DNA of 61,743 nucleotides from Akkermansia muciniphila (GCA_945878585.1 CAMDXQ010000003.1:1-61743); one strand, 5' to 3'. Positions 35,705 to 44,807 are shown, counted from the first letter of the stretch. Notes: generated by a model from the letters alone, not told the origin. A program made the numbers and translations.

Positions 35705-37480
35705 ATGAGTACTGCAACCTTGAGTCACAATGCTTCGCACGCCTCACACGAACACACTGAGCCGACGGGATGGAGGAAATACTTGTGGTCGATGGACCAT
35801 AAAGTCATTGGTCTGCAGTATCTCTTCACCTCGCTGCTTTTTCTCTTCGTCGGCGGAGGTCTCGCACTCCTTCTTCGTTGGCAGTTGGCTTACCCGTCGA
35901 CTCAGGTAATGGCGAACGGCGATGTGGGGAATCCCATGTCCCTCGCGTTCATTAACCCCCAGTTTTACAATTCTCTCTTCACCATGCACGCCACGGTGAT
36001 GGTGTTTCTCGTGGTGATGCCCTTGCTGATTGGCGCATTCGGGAACTATCTGATTCCGCTCAAAATTGGGGCTGGGGACATGGCTTTTCCTTTGATCAAT
36101 GAGTTGTCGTACTGGGCGTATGCACTTTCTGGAGTGATTCTGATGGCGAGCTTCTTAGTTGCGGGTGGCGCTCCTGCGGGTGGATGGACCTCGTATGCGC
36201 CCTTGAGTTCCGTTGCCGCTTACAACAACACTCAGATGGGGCAGAGCCTGTGGTGTGTGGGTATTTTCATTAACGGATTGGCTTCCATCATGGGGGCGTT
36301 CAACTACATCACGACGATTGTGAATATGCGGGCGCCTGGCATGGGTTTTTTCCGGATGCCTCTTGGGGTGTGGGGGTTGTTTATCACCGCATTTTTGCTC
36401 CTATTGGCAGTGCCGGTTCTTTCCGCTGCAGCTGCTATGCTCTTTTTGGATTTAAATTCTGGAACAAATTTCTTTAATCCCGCACACGGTGGCCAGCCCC
36501 TTCTTTGGCAGCATCTCTTCTGGTTCTTCGGTCATCCCGAGGTTTATATCATGATTCTTCCCGCCATGGGTTTGGTGAGTGATGTGCTGGCTATTTTCGC
36601 CAGGAAACCCATTTTCGGCTATCGCGCCATGGTCTACGCGATGGTGGCGATCGGCTTTCTTGGATTTATCGTGTGGGGTCACCATATGTTCGTTTCCGGA
36701 ATGAATCTGGTTCTTTCGGCGGCCTTCGGTGTGTCCACCATGGTCATCGCGGTTCCTTCTGCCATCAAGACGTTCAACTGGCTCGGTACGCTCTGGGGAG
36801 GCTCGATCCGCTTTACCACTGCCATGCTGAATGCTCTGGCTTTCGTTCTGATGTTCGTCATTGGGGGGCTTTCCGGAATATTCATGGCATCTACCCCAGT
36901 CGATATCTTTGTGCATCACACGTACTTTATTGTCGCCCACATTCACTACGTTCTTTTCGGGGGAAGTATTTTCGGCATCTTTGCCGCCATCTACACTTGG
37001 TACCCCAAGATGTTTGGACGCATGTTGGATGAGACTTTAGGCAAGATTCACTTCGCCTTCACCTTTGTCTTTTTTAATCTTTGTTTCTTCCCCATGCACA
37101 ATGTGGGCTTGGGTGGCATGATGCGCCGAATTGCCGACCCTACCGCATACGAACACCTTCGGTCGCTACAGCCGATTAACCAGTTTATCACGTTAGCAGC
37201 GATCGGACTGGGCTTCGCTCAGTTTATCTTTCTTTGGAATTTCTTCCGCAGCCTGAAGTATGGAGCTCCTGCAGGAAACAACCCTTGGGAAGCAACCACC
37301 TTGGAGTGGATGGTGGCTTCTCCTCCTGGACACGGGAATTTTGAAACAACGCCTACAGTTTATCGTGGACCGTACGACTTCAGCGTCCCCGGACATGCGC
37401 GTGATTACATTATGCAGCATGAGCCACCCATATCGGAATCGCCCGTCGGAAAGCCGAAGCGTGCGGTTTCGGCGGGGTAA
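35705..37480 (+). CDS. coxA: Cytochrome c oxidase subunit I (aa3 type, A1 family)
   Basis: 591 residues, 12 helices plus a C-terminal extension. The binuclear centre is intact: GHPEVYIMILPAMG (CuB His, cross-linked Tyr and the D-channel Glu of A1 enzymes), VWGHHMFVSGMN (two CuB His) and HTYFIVAHIHYVLFGG (both heme ligands). The heme a His is in LFTMHATVMVFL. It reduces O2 to water and pumps protons. A strong AAGGAG precedes the ATG at 35705, 11 bp after coxB. The TAA overlaps the ctaA ATG. Confidence 0.97.
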   Translation: MSTATLSHNASHASHEHTEPTGWRKYLWSMDHKVIGLQYLFTSLLFLFVGGGLALLLRWQLAYPSTQVMANGDVGNPMSLAFINPQFYNSLFTMHATVMVFLVVMPLLIGAFGNYLIPLKIGAGDMAFPLINELSYWAYALSGVILMASFLVAGGAPAGGWTSYAPLSSVAAYNNTQMGQSLWCVGIFINGLASIMGAFNYITTIVNMRAPGMGFFRMPLGVWGLFITAFLLLLAVPVLSAAAAMLFLDLNSGTNFFNPAHGGQPLLWQHLFWFFGHPEVYIMILPAMGLVSDVLAIFARKPIFGYRAMVYAMVAIGFLGFIVWGHHMFVSGMNLVLSAAFGVSTMVIAVPSAIKTFNWLGTLWGGSIRFTTAMLNALAFVLMFVIGGLSGIFMASTPVDIFVHHTYFIVAHIHYVLFGGSIFGIFAAIYTWYPKMFGRMLDETLGKIHFAFTFVFFNLCFFPMHNVGLGGMMRRIADPTAYEHLRSLQPINQFITLAAIGLGFAQFIFLWNFFRSLKYGAPAGNNPWEATTLEWMVASPPGHGNFETTPTVYRGPYDFSVPGHARDYIMQHEPPISESPVGKPKRAVSAG

Positions 37481-38535
37481 TGGATTCGACCTTCTCCGCC
37501 CGAGGCCCCTATCGCGCGGCCTGCTTCCTGGTCGGGTCGATCCTTTTTCTGATCACCCTCGGTGGGCAGGTGACTACCCGCGTTGCGGGCATGGCAGTTC
37601 CTGATTGGCCGGGAACCTTTGGGCACAACATGTTTGTCTATCCATGGTCGAGCATGACTTCCTCCATGTTTATTTTTCTCGAACACTCCCACCGATTGGT
37701 TGCCTCAGGAGTTGGGCTGATCACCCTCTTGGTTTCTGTCTGGGTGTTTCTGACTCAGCCCAAGGGATGGGCACGCCGTCTTGCAATTACAGCCTCTGTT
37801 CTGGTGGTGTTGCAGGGAATTTTGGGTGGCCAGCGGGTGATTCAGGCCTCCTGGGTTCTTGGATTGCTTCATGGATGCTTGGCGCAGGGATATCTGCTGG
37901 TGGCGGGTAGCTTGGCACTAGTTCTTTCTCGATTTTGGAAGAATCCTGGACATGGGGATGATCTGGCGCGGGCTCGTGCGAAGATGGTTTGGTTCATGAC
38001 AGCACTCGTTTTGACTCAAACGATTCTCGGTGCGCTGATGAGACATGAGGGTCCAGGATTTTTGTCGGTTCCGGATTTTCCCAAAATTTACGGGGAATGG
38101 ATGCCGGCTTTCTGGGATTCATCCGTCCTGACCAAGATCAATCATTATCGGGCCAGCGAACTCCAATGGCCTGAGACGACGCGGACTCTGATTCTTTGGC
38201 AGATTCTGCATCGCACATTGGGAATCGTCGCGTTGGTTGGTATTCTAGGCGGTGCCATCTGGAGTGTCCGATCGGCAGTGACCCCGTCGTGGTGGAGTCG
38301 TGGGATGGTCGGTTGGGTATTTCTGGCGATTTCACAAGTTGTCCTCGGTATTTCGATTCTTTGGACGGGGCGCCTTCCTGAGATCGCAACTGCCCATGTC
38401 CTCTTGGGGGCATCCCTGAGTTTGATGGGGTGGCTATTGGGACTGGCATCTTGGCGATCCACTCAGGATCTCCCTTTGGCAAAAATGGGTCGAAACACTT
38501 TTCGCAAGAATTCAAAAAGGGAAGTATCCCGATGA
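37480..38535 (+). CDS. ctaA: Heme A synthase CtaA/COX15
   Basis: 351 residues, 8 helices. LITLGGQVTTRVAGMAVPDW and LEHSHRLVASGVGL are the N-terminal half-signature with one heme-binding His pair; QILHRTLGIVALVG and the later TAHVLLGASL carry the C-terminal pair. It oxidises the C8 methyl of heme O to heme A for the adjacent aa3 oxidase. The ATG shares its A with the coxA stop (TAATG), so translation is coupled. The central loop (residues 180-235) is longer than in short bacterial forms. Confidence 0.93.
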   Translation: MDSTFSARGPYRAACFLVGSILFLITLGGQVTTRVAGMAVPDWPGTFGHNMFVYPWSSMTSSMFIFLEHSHRLVASGVGLITLLVSVWVFLTQPKGWARRLAITASVLVVLQGILGGQRVIQASWVLGLLHGCLAQGYLLVAGSLALVLSRFWKNPGHGDDLARARAKMVWFMTALVLTQTILGALMRHEGPGFLSVPDFPKIYGEWMPAFWDSSVLTKINHYRASELQWPETTRTLILWQILHRTLGIVALVGILGGAIWSVRSAVTPSWWSRGMVGWVFLAISQVVLGISILWTGRLPEIATAHVLLGASLSLMGWLLGLASWRSTQDLPLAKMGRNTFRKNSKREVSR

Positions 38536-39440
38536 GTCATTCTCCCGGAGCATGGGCGGCGACGAGAAGTTCGACTTCGGGACTCCGTGCATGGCTCCAA
38601 GACTGGTCGGAACTTGCCAAGGCACGATTGAGCCTATTGGTACTCTTAACCACTCTGGTCGGTCTCTATTGCGGTGCAGCGGGGCGTTTAGAGTTTTGGC
38701 GGACCCTCTGTACGCTTCTTGGGACCTCTCTGGTGGCTGCTGCGGCTGCGGTCCTCAATGAGTGGCTGGAAAGGGATCTCGACGCCAAAATGACAAGGAC
38801 GGCTAACCGACCTTTGCCCGCAGGGCGGGTCGGCCCGGATGAGGCTTTGCTCGGAGGAGCAGGGATGGCGGGGATCGGTTTGGCTACGTTGTATTTTGGC
38901 GTTCATGCGCCTGCAGCGTTTCTCGCAGCGGCAACACTCGCTCTTTACCTTTTTGTTTATACCCCAATGAAGCGGTGGACAGCTTTCAATACATTGGTGG
39001 GAGCAGTCCCTGGTGCCATTCCCCCTTTGATCGGTTTTACTGCAGGTCGTGGCCGGATTGAAATGGAGGGTTGGGCTCTTTTTTCAATTCTTTTTCTTTG
39101 GCAAATCCCTCACTTCATGGCGATTGCGTGGCGGTATCGTGAGGATTATCGGCGTGCAGGATTCCGAATGTTGCCGTGTCGGGACGAGGAGGGGAGGGTC
39201 ACGGGTTTGGTTTCCGTGCTTTATTGCTGCGCCCTGTTGCCTGCGTCGCTTTGGCCTGTTTCGTTGGAAGCTGCGGGGTGGCTTTATGGAGTGGGAGCCG
39301 TTTCATTGGGCTTAGGGTACACCTACTTCGCTGGCATTTTCGCTTGGAAGCCTTCTCCTGCCTCAGCTCGAAACCTTTTTCTTAGTTCTATCCTTTATCT
39401 TCCCCTTCTTTTGATTCTTCTTGTCTCAGACTCCCGCTGA
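38532..39440 (+). CDS. ctaB: Protoheme IX farnesyltransferase
   Basis: 302 residues from ATG 38532, overlapping the ctaA stop as ATGA. UbiA-type prenyltransferase: NEWLERDLDAKMTRTANRPL holds the first Asp-rich motif (N-x-x-x-D-x-x-x-D), YREDYRRAGFRMLP the second, and VGAVPGAIPPLIGFTA the conserved loop between. It attaches a farnesyl group to heme b, making heme O for CtaA. An earlier in-frame start exists inside ctaA but gives an N-terminus foreign to the family. About nine helices. Confidence 0.95.
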   Translation: MSHSPGAWAATRSSTSGLRAWLQDWSELAKARLSLLVLLTTLVGLYCGAAGRLEFWRTLCTLLGTSLVAAAAAVLNEWLERDLDAKMTRTANRPLPAGRVGPDEALLGGAGMAGIGLATLYFGVHAPAAFLAAATLALYLFVYTPMKRWTAFNTLVGAVPGAIPPLIGFTAGRGRIEMEGWALFSILFLWQIPHFMAIAWRYREDYRRAGFRMLPCRDEEGRVTGLVSVLYCCALLPASLWPVSLEAAGWLYGVGAVSLGLGYTYFAGIFAWKPSPASARNLFLSSILYLPLLLILLVSDSR

Positions 39441-39442
39441 TC

Positions 39443-39559
39443 ATGACTCCCTTGCGCAAAGCCAATCTCCGGATTCTACTCCTTCTTGTCGTGGGAGCCT
39501 TGATTATGACCGCGTTTTGGGTGTATTTCATTATCGCCAAAGAGCCGATTCAACCCTAA
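39443..39559 (+). CDS. 38-residue single-TM protein between ctaB and coxC
   Basis: A short frame with ATG at 39443, 2 bp after the ctaB stop, and TAA at 39557-39559. The product starts MTPLRKANLR, has one helix (ILLLLVVGALIMTAFWVYFI) and ends AKEPIQP. A positively charged start followed by one helix is the expected shape of a small oxidase subunit or assembly peptide, and the gene exactly fills the gap before coxC. No family recognised. Its position in a tightly packed oxidase operon argues that it is real. Confidence 0.6.
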   Translation: MTPLRKANLRILLLLVVGALIMTAFWVYFIIAKEPIQP

Positions 39560-39572
39560 ATCGAATTCCTTG

Positions 39573-40226
39573 ATGAGTGCCACAACGATCCCATCTGCCC
39601 ATGCCATTCCAGTTTCTTCGGCTGGCCCTCGCTTCACCCTTCCGAAATTCGGCATGCTGGTCTTCTTGGCATCCGAAGCGATGCTTTTTGCGGGTTTGAT
39701 CGGTGGCTACATTGTCTTGCGGATAGCCCAAGGGCAGGGGAGTTGGCCGCCCCCCGGGGCACCTGAGATCGGAGTAAAGATTCCTCCCACCTTTCTGAAT
39801 TGGGTGATGATTACCAATACAGTCATCCTTCTTTCTAGCAGTGTGACGTACCATTGGGGGGAAGTTCGTATGCGAAAGGGAGGAAGCGGCCTGATTGGCT
39901 ACGCCCTCACCGCCCTTTTTGGAACGATTTTCCTGGGGGTTCAGGCTTGGGAGTGGATGCATCTCAAGCACGAGGGCATGTGGTTCAATACATATGGAAT
40001 TTACGGCTCATGCTTTTTCACTATGACTGGCTTTCACGGCCTGCACGTTTTTCTCGGGCTTTTAGGGATCCTCATGACGGTCTGGAGATCGGGGTTGAGG
40101 CAGATGAAGCTTTTTTCGGGTCAGACTCCGAATCCTTCTCATACGTTCGAAGAGCTCACCGGCTACTACTGGCACTTTGTGGACGTGGTCTGGATCTTCC
40201 TTTATTCGATCCTGTACGTTTTGTAA
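39573..40226 (+). CDS. coxC: Cytochrome c oxidase subunit III
   Basis: 217 residues from ATG 39573; a TTG three bases earlier is in frame. Seven helices: FGMLVFLASEAMLFAGLIGG contains the conserved Glu of helix III-type sequences, FLNWVMITNTVILLSSSVTYHW, MTGFHGLHVFLGL (the family FHG-x-H motif) and YYWHFVDVVWIFLY at the end (WHFVD-x-VW signature). The first two helices of long subunit III forms are reduced, as in caa3-type enzymes. Last gene of the cox operon; convergent with the CoaB-like gene. Confidence 0.94.
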   Translation: MSATTIPSAHAIPVSSAGPRFTLPKFGMLVFLASEAMLFAGLIGGYIVLRIAQGQGSWPPPGAPEIGVKIPPTFLNWVMITNTVILLSSSVTYHWGEVRMRKGGSGLIGYALTALFGTIFLGVQAWEWMHLKHEGMWFNTYGIYGSCFFTMTGFHGLHVFLGLLGILMTVWRSGLRQMKLFSGQTPNPSHTFEELTGYYWHFVDVVWIFLYSILYVL

Positions 40227-40233
40227 TCAAGCT

Positions 40234-40872
40234 TCAGGACTTCAGGAAGGACGCCAGAACGCGTCCCAACGCCTCTGCGTCCGGGCAGGGAATACCTGGC
40301 GCGTTCTCCGTAAGAAAAAGATATCCCATCCCATAGGAAGGGCCGTTGAGGACCGAAGCGTTCGTTTTGCAATCTCTGCACTGCCGTCGAGCTGATTTTT
40401 CGGCCTCCTCAAAGGTGCTCGCTGCTTCCCATTTCCATCCGACCAACTTGGCTTGAGGTGCTTTGGAGCGAAGTGTCGGCAAGATTCGCGGACTGGGTTT
40501 GAGTTTAAGATCAATTTGGGAAAGGGATCCCGGCCATTTCTGAGTCGAAAGGGGGCGCTGGTCGGGTCCAGTTGCCTGAATGAAGTCGTAATCGGGCAGA
40601 GCCGCAGGCAGGAGAATGGCCTGAAAATCCGTGAGGGTGGCATCCGCAATCAGTTTCTGTAGATCGTGAATCGTTCGAAAACGCCCGGCGACGGGTATTT
40701 GGGGGGGGAGTGGATGGGTTAGATTCTCCCCAAGCCAAAGGTGGGGGGAGAGACCTGATTGGCGAAGAATATCAGCCACAGTCATCCCGGTGCGACCCGT
40801 GGAGCGGTTGGAGATCTCACGGGCAGAATCGAGCGGAGTGCTGGTTGGACCTGCAATGATAAGGACCTTCAT
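40234..40872 (-). CDS. coaB: Stand-alone CoaB-like phosphopantothenoylcysteine synthetase domain
   Basis: 212 residues. MKVLIIAGPTSTPLDSAREI then SNRSTGRTG is the N-terminal nucleotide-binding signature of the CoaB half of CoaBC/Dfp. AILLPAALPDYDF, LKLKPSPRILPTLR and LVGWKWE match later CoaB blocks. The flavoprotein decarboxylase (CoaC) half is absent, so if it works in CoA synthesis the partner must be encoded elsewhere. Convergent with coxC (7 bp) and divergent from the lycopene-cyclase-like gene (85 bp). Only AAGAAA precedes the ATG. Confidence 0.75.
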   Translation of the reverse strand: MKVLIIAGPTSTPLDSAREISNRSTGRTGMTVADILRQSGLSPHLWLGENLTHPLPPQIPVAGRFRTIHDLQKLIADATLTDFQAILLPAALPDYDFIQATGPDQRPLSTQKWPGSLSQIDLKLKPSPRILPTLRSKAPQAKLVGWKWEAASTFEEAEKSARRQCRDCKTNASVLNGPSYGMGYLFLTENAPGIPCPDAEALGRVLASFLKS

Positions 40873-40957
40873 TTTCTTTTTTTAGCCGAAAAGTCAGGGC
40901 GGGCGAAACATCAGGCTTGCACCGGGGGCTTGAAGAGTGGAAACCGATAGGTGACCC

Positions 40958-41692
40958 ATGACTTATAGCGGCTTCCATCTCGCCTTTAATCTGCCCCTTC
41001 TTTTGATTCTGTTCTTCTTTTCGGGGAAGGGATTTTGGCCCGGAGAGATGGTTTTTGTGATGCTGGCTGTTCTTGGAATCGTGGTTGCGTTCACTTCGCC
41101 GTGGGACAATTGGGCGGTTGCAAAGGGAATATGGGATTTTCCGCCCGAGCGGGTTCGGTTCCGAGTTGGGAAACTCCCTATCGAGGAGTACGCATTTTTT
41201 GTCATCCAGTCACTCGAAGTGATGATGCTGAGTTGGGCTTTTCTCCACTGGGTCAAAGCCCCTGTGGGTGCCCCCATGCCTCGTTGGATTGGGGAACCTC
41301 AGGTTCTTCGCCATTTGGGAATCCTTTTTGTGTGTTGGATTGCCGTGGGAGTCGCACTGAAAGAGTGGCCGAATCGCTATCGTCGTATTCACTATGCTTG
41401 GCATCTATTCTTCTGGTTTTTACCCATCGTCTTCATTCAGTGGATTGTGGCAGGCCCCATGCTCTTGGCTTATTCTTGGCACGTTCTGGTTCCCACCTTG
41501 GCCATTGGAACCTACCTATGCCTAGCGGATTGGTATGCGATTCAAAAAGGTATTTGGTTCTTTGATCCCAAGCAGATCACAGGCTGGAAAATTGCTGGGG
41601 AGATGCCTTGGGAAGAGGCTGCGTTTTTCTATATCACTAGCCTGCTTGTAGCGCAGACTTTCTTAATCCTTCTTCCCGCGACTCTTCGCTAA
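40958..41692 (+). CDS. Lycopene cyclase domain membrane protein (CrtYcd-like, two repeats)
   Basis: 244 residues, about seven helices, two copies of the lycopene cyclase domain. Repeat 1: SPWDNWAVAKGIWDF, RVGKLPIEEYAFFVIQSLEV. Repeat 2: LADWYAIQKGIWFFDPKQITG and MPWEEAAFFYITSLLVAQT. The paired PxEExxFF motifs are diagnostic of the heterodimeric CrtYc/CrtYd or fused CrtYcd and bacterioruberin-type cyclases, which close carotenoid end groups. No other carotenoid gene is in the window, so the substrate could differ. Start preceded by AGGTG. It follows a divergent CoaB-like gene. Confidence 0.8.
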   Translation: MTYSGFHLAFNLPLLLILFFFSGKGFWPGEMVFVMLAVLGIVVAFTSPWDNWAVAKGIWDFPPERVRFRVGKLPIEEYAFFVIQSLEVMMLSWAFLHWVKAPVGAPMPRWIGEPQVLRHLGILFVCWIAVGVALKEWPNRYRRIHYAWHLFFWFLPIVFIQWIVAGPMLLAYSWHVLVPTLAIGTYLCLADWYAIQKGIWFFDPKQITGWKIAGEMPWEEAAFFYITSLLVAQTFLILLPATLR

Positions 41693-41710
41693 AAGGGGAA
41701 GGATTTCTGA

Positions 41711-42286
41711 TTAAGATTTCGGTTCGTTGCCGGGCTTCCACTTGATATTGCACCCCAAGCTGGGGGTCTGTGGAGAGGGTACGCTTTTGCGGGCAAGAAT
41801 AGCTTCGAGAACGGCACGAAGGTCGCCCCCTGTGGCAATGGCATCACTTTTTGGCCGAGAAGAATCGAACTGGCCTGAATAGACGAGGCGGGCAGCTGCA
41901 TCCAAAACAAACAGATCAGGGGTACAGGCAGCGTGCCACGCGTGGGCAATATTTTGGGTGCTATCTACCAGATAAGGGAATTCCCATTTCGCTTCACGGG
42001 CAAAGGTAGGCATCTTGTCGGGTGCATCATCTGGGTACTGTTCAGCATCGTTGGAGTTGATCGCAACAAAGGAGATCCCCTTGGGAATGTATTCAGACGC
42101 GATACGACCAAGCGCTTCACGAATATGAATGACATAAGGGCAGTGATTGCAGGCAAAAACTACAACAAGAGGTTTTCCTTGGGCGCAGCTTTCTCGGGAC
42201 CAGATCTTCCCATGGGAATCGGGAAGAGAGAAATCCGGTGCAATGGATCCCAAGACCAATCGTTGAGTGGAAGCAGTGCGAGCCAT
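41711..42286 (-). CDS. Thioredoxin-like/AhpC-TSA family protein
   Basis: 191 residues, thioredoxin fold. PLVVVFACNHCPYVIHIREA contains a CxxC-type pair (Cys-Asn-His-Cys), then GISFVAINSNDAEQYPDD and WHAACTPDLFVLD with the cis-Pro before DLF. This is the family of thioredoxin-like proteins with the ACNHCPYV motif that is widespread in bacteria; the role is probably thiol-disulfide exchange, but the substrate is unknown. No signal peptide is evident. It starts 3 bp after the protease gene on the same strand, so the two are probably cotranscribed. Confidence 0.85.
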   Translation of the reverse strand: MARTASTQRLVLGSIAPDFSLPDSHGKIWSRESCAQGKPLVVVFACNHCPYVIHIREALGRIASEYIPKGISFVAINSNDAEQYPDDAPDKMPTFAREAKWEFPYLVDSTQNIAHAWHAACTPDLFVLDAAARLVYSGQFDSSRPKSDAIATGGDLRAVLEAILARKSVPSPQTPSLGCNIKWKPGNEPKS

Positions 42287-42289
42287 CTT

Positions 42290-44689
42290 TTATTTTATGG
42301 TTGGAGGCGGAGTCGAACGGTCCTTGGCGATCGTTGATCCTTTGTGGGTGGATTGAAAATTGAGCCAATCCCTCATGATTTGAAGAGCTTCTCCAAGTTC
42401 ATAGGCTTCGGCTAGATCAACTGCATCGGTGACTCCCTCGGTCTCCCCATCGGCAGACTCTTCCAGAGTTGGCTTTTTCTTTTTTGGATCTTTATCGGAA
42501 AGGATCACGCCTTTTTTATCGTCGATCACAAGACGGGCCTTGGGTTCGGATGTTTTCTGTAGCCGTTCTTCAATCTTCTTTCGTTCGTCGTTTCGGATGT
42601 CTTCGGTATTCTTTTCCTGGACTCGACTGGTTTCGTTTAGGGAGATTTTTCCTGATTCGATCCGAGAACGAACTTTCTCTATATCTGCCTTAAGAAACTC
42701 CATATCTCGGTCGGAAGTGATCCGATCTTTTGATTTCTCCTGAAGAACGCTTTTCAATGAAGGATCCATTTTATTTGCAGAGTAGCGACTTGGACCAATT
42801 TCGTCCCATGGGAGGGCATTCGGAAGGTCGGATTCACCGATTTTCATGTAGTCGAGAGGGGAGGGGATGGCGATATCGGGGATCACACCACGATTTTGAG
42901 TAGAATGGCCGTTCGGCAAATAAAATTTCTGAATGGTCAGTTTGACCGCTCCTGCCTGGGGCTGAGCCTTCTCACTGCCTTGCTTTAGAAACCGCCCGAG
43001 TTCGACGACTGCCTGAACGGTTCCTTTTCCATGGGTGCTTTTTTCTCCGACCACGAGAGCCCGACCATAGTTTTGGAGGGCTCCGGCTGCGATCTCAGAT
43101 GCAGAGGCACTGCGTCGACCTGTCAGCACCAAGAGTGGGCCTTGGTAAAGCGAGCCAGGGTTATCATCGGTCCGCTGAATAACTGTGCCTTTGTTGTCAC
43201 GGACCTGAACCACGGGTCCCTGATCAATGAATAGACCGGTAAGGGTGACCGCCTCATCCAGAAGACCGCCTCCGTTTTTTCGGAGATCCAAAATCACCCC
43301 GTCAACTTGAGCCTGATTGAGTTTCTTTAGAAGAACCTCAACATCCTCGGATGTGGAGCGGGGTCGGGCTCCATTGCCGCTCGCAGCCGACTCAGCTCCG
43401 CCGACCTCTCCATAAAAACTGGGCAGATCGATCACTCCAACGCGCCAGGAATCCGAGGTAGCAGGCGGGATGTCAGTAGCTTTTTTTGATGTGTCAGAAT
43501 CTTTGGCAGGCTCTTTTCCTGTGAGACTTCCAATTGTTTTCTCCCACCAAGTAGGGTTTTCCTGGGTGTTCTTGGAGGGGGTTGGTTCGGAAACAGCCAC
43601 GGGGAAACGGTTGGGTTTGGGGATATCATAGACCGAAGCGGTGGCCTGTTGGGCGGCCAACTTTACTTCGTCTCGGGTAATCTGAACTTCTCGCTGCTCG
43701 CCTGCATTGCTTCCTGCGGGGATGACTTGTAGGCGAACGAGTGTGTTCTTTGGTCCACGGATTTTCTTTACGGCATTCCGCAACTTCATGTCGACAATGT
43801 CATCGAAGGCGTTCTCGCCTTGTGCGACCCCAATGATTTTATCGCCGACCTTCAGCCGTCCATCGAGATCTGCAGGCCCGCCCGGGACCAACTCTTTGAT
43901 CACACAGTAGCCGTCTTCCGAGGCAAGGACTGCGCCGATACCGCAAAGAGCCAGCTTAATGCCGATAGAAAAATCTTCGAGGGTAGCCGCGCTCATGTAG
44001 CTGGAGTGAGGGTCGTAAAGACTGGCAAGGGAGGTGAGGTAAAGTTGGAGAATTTCCTCGTTATCGTAATCCTCAAGATTTTTGACGAGGCGGTCATACC
44101 GTTTTGTTACGGTGGTCAGTGGATCTTCGTCTGTTTTCTTTTTTTCTTTGGCGACTTTTGATTTTGGGGCGAGCTTTTCCCTGAGCATGTCGAATTTAAG
44201 GCGACGTTCCCAAAGCTCATCTGCTGCCACGGTATCAGCTGGCCAACCCACTTTCGTGCGGTCGATCTCATAGCTCTGGTCGGAAGAAAAATCGAAAGGA
44301 AGGAGAAGACGTTTTTTGATCCAAGCCAATCTGTCACGGACCCGATCATTGAATCCCGCAAAGATTTCAAAAGCCGGAGTAGTGTTTCCCTGCTGCGTCA
44401 ACTGGGCCAACTGGGAAGCATATGTATTTTGGTAAGCGACCAGATCGCTTTCTAGGAAGAAGGCGTGATTGTAGTCGAGCGACTCCATGTACGCCTTAAT
44501 CCAGTCCTTGGCCTTCTCCTCGGTCAGTGGCTTGCCAGCAAAGTGGTGATCTTGAAGAAGTTTTTGAACCAACATTGCGGTGGCCTGAGAGCCCAAGCTC
44601 GGACGCAAGTTTTCCGAATGGAGTTGAGTCCCGCTGAATTGAACAAATAGGAGTGCAGTGACAAGAAAATGGGATCCGTACCTATGCAT
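42290..44689 (-). CDS. prc: Tail-specific (carboxy-terminal) protease, S41 family
   Basis: 799 residues. A signal peptide (HFLVTALLFVQFSGTQL) is followed by the long Tsp/Prc N-terminal domain (SLDYNHAFFLESDL), a PDZ domain (GPADLDGRLKVGDKIIGVAQ), the S41 core (VDGVILDLRKNGGGLLDEAV; GRRSASASEIAAGALQNYGR with the nucleophile Ser; GEKSTHGKGTVQ with the catalytic Lys), and a C-terminal DUF3340-like domain. Periplasmic; degrades misfolded proteins and trims cell-wall enzymes or C-terminally tagged proteins. AAGGA lies just 1 nt before the ATG. A 118-bp gap separates it from the LytTR regulator on the same strand. Confidence 0.93.
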   Translation of the reverse strand: MHRYGSHFLVTALLFVQFSGTQLHSENLRPSLGSQATAMLVQKLLQDHHFAGKPLTEEKAKDWIKAYMESLDYNHAFFLESDLVAYQNTYASQLAQLTQQGNTTPAFEIFAGFNDRVRDRLAWIKKRLLLPFDFSSDQSYEIDRTKVGWPADTVAADELWERRLKFDMLREKLAPKSKVAKEKKKTDEDPLTTVTKRYDRLVKNLEDYDNEEILQLYLTSLASLYDPHSSYMSAATLEDFSIGIKLALCGIGAVLASEDGYCVIKELVPGGPADLDGRLKVGDKIIGVAQGENAFDDIVDMKLRNAVKKIRGPKNTLVRLQVIPAGSNAGEQREVQITRDEVKLAAQQATASVYDIPKPNRFPVAVSEPTPSKNTQENPTWWEKTIGSLTGKEPAKDSDTSKKATDIPPATSDSWRVGVIDLPSFYGEVGGAESAASGNGARPRSTSEDVEVLLKKLNQAQVDGVILDLRKNGGGLLDEAVTLTGLFIDQGPVVQVRDNKGTVIQRTDDNPGSLYQGPLLVLTGRRSASASEIAAGALQNYGRALVVGEKSTHGKGTVQAVVELGRFLKQGSEKAQPQAGAVKLTIQKFYLPNGHSTQNRGVIPDIAIPSPLDYMKIGESDLPNALPWDEIGPSRYSANKMDPSLKSVLQEKSKDRITSDRDMEFLKADIEKVRSRIESGKISLNETSRVQEKNTEDIRNDERKKIEERLQKTSEPKARLVIDDKKGVILSDKDPKKKKPTLEESADGETEGVTDAVDLAEAYELGEALQIMRDWLNFQSTHKGSTIAKDRSTPPPTIK

Positions 44690-44807
44690 TCCTTAAGCAT
44701 AGCCCTAGATCAAGAAAATGCATCTTCGTTTCAACTGATATTGTGATGGGGGCTGTAAAAAAGTTTTAACAGTCTTGGAGGAAGATGTCTATATGCATTA
44801 TAATTAG

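Noticed and set aside
34929-35747. 272-residue minus-strand open frame antisense to coxB
   Set aside because: It lies entirely opposite coxB and the coxA start, has no recognisable domain or ribosome site, and coxB has all its CuA residues.
40958-41692. Reading the lycopene-cyclase-like gene as part of the oxidase operon
   Set aside because: A minus-strand gene (CoaB-like) separates it from coxC, so it has its own promoter.
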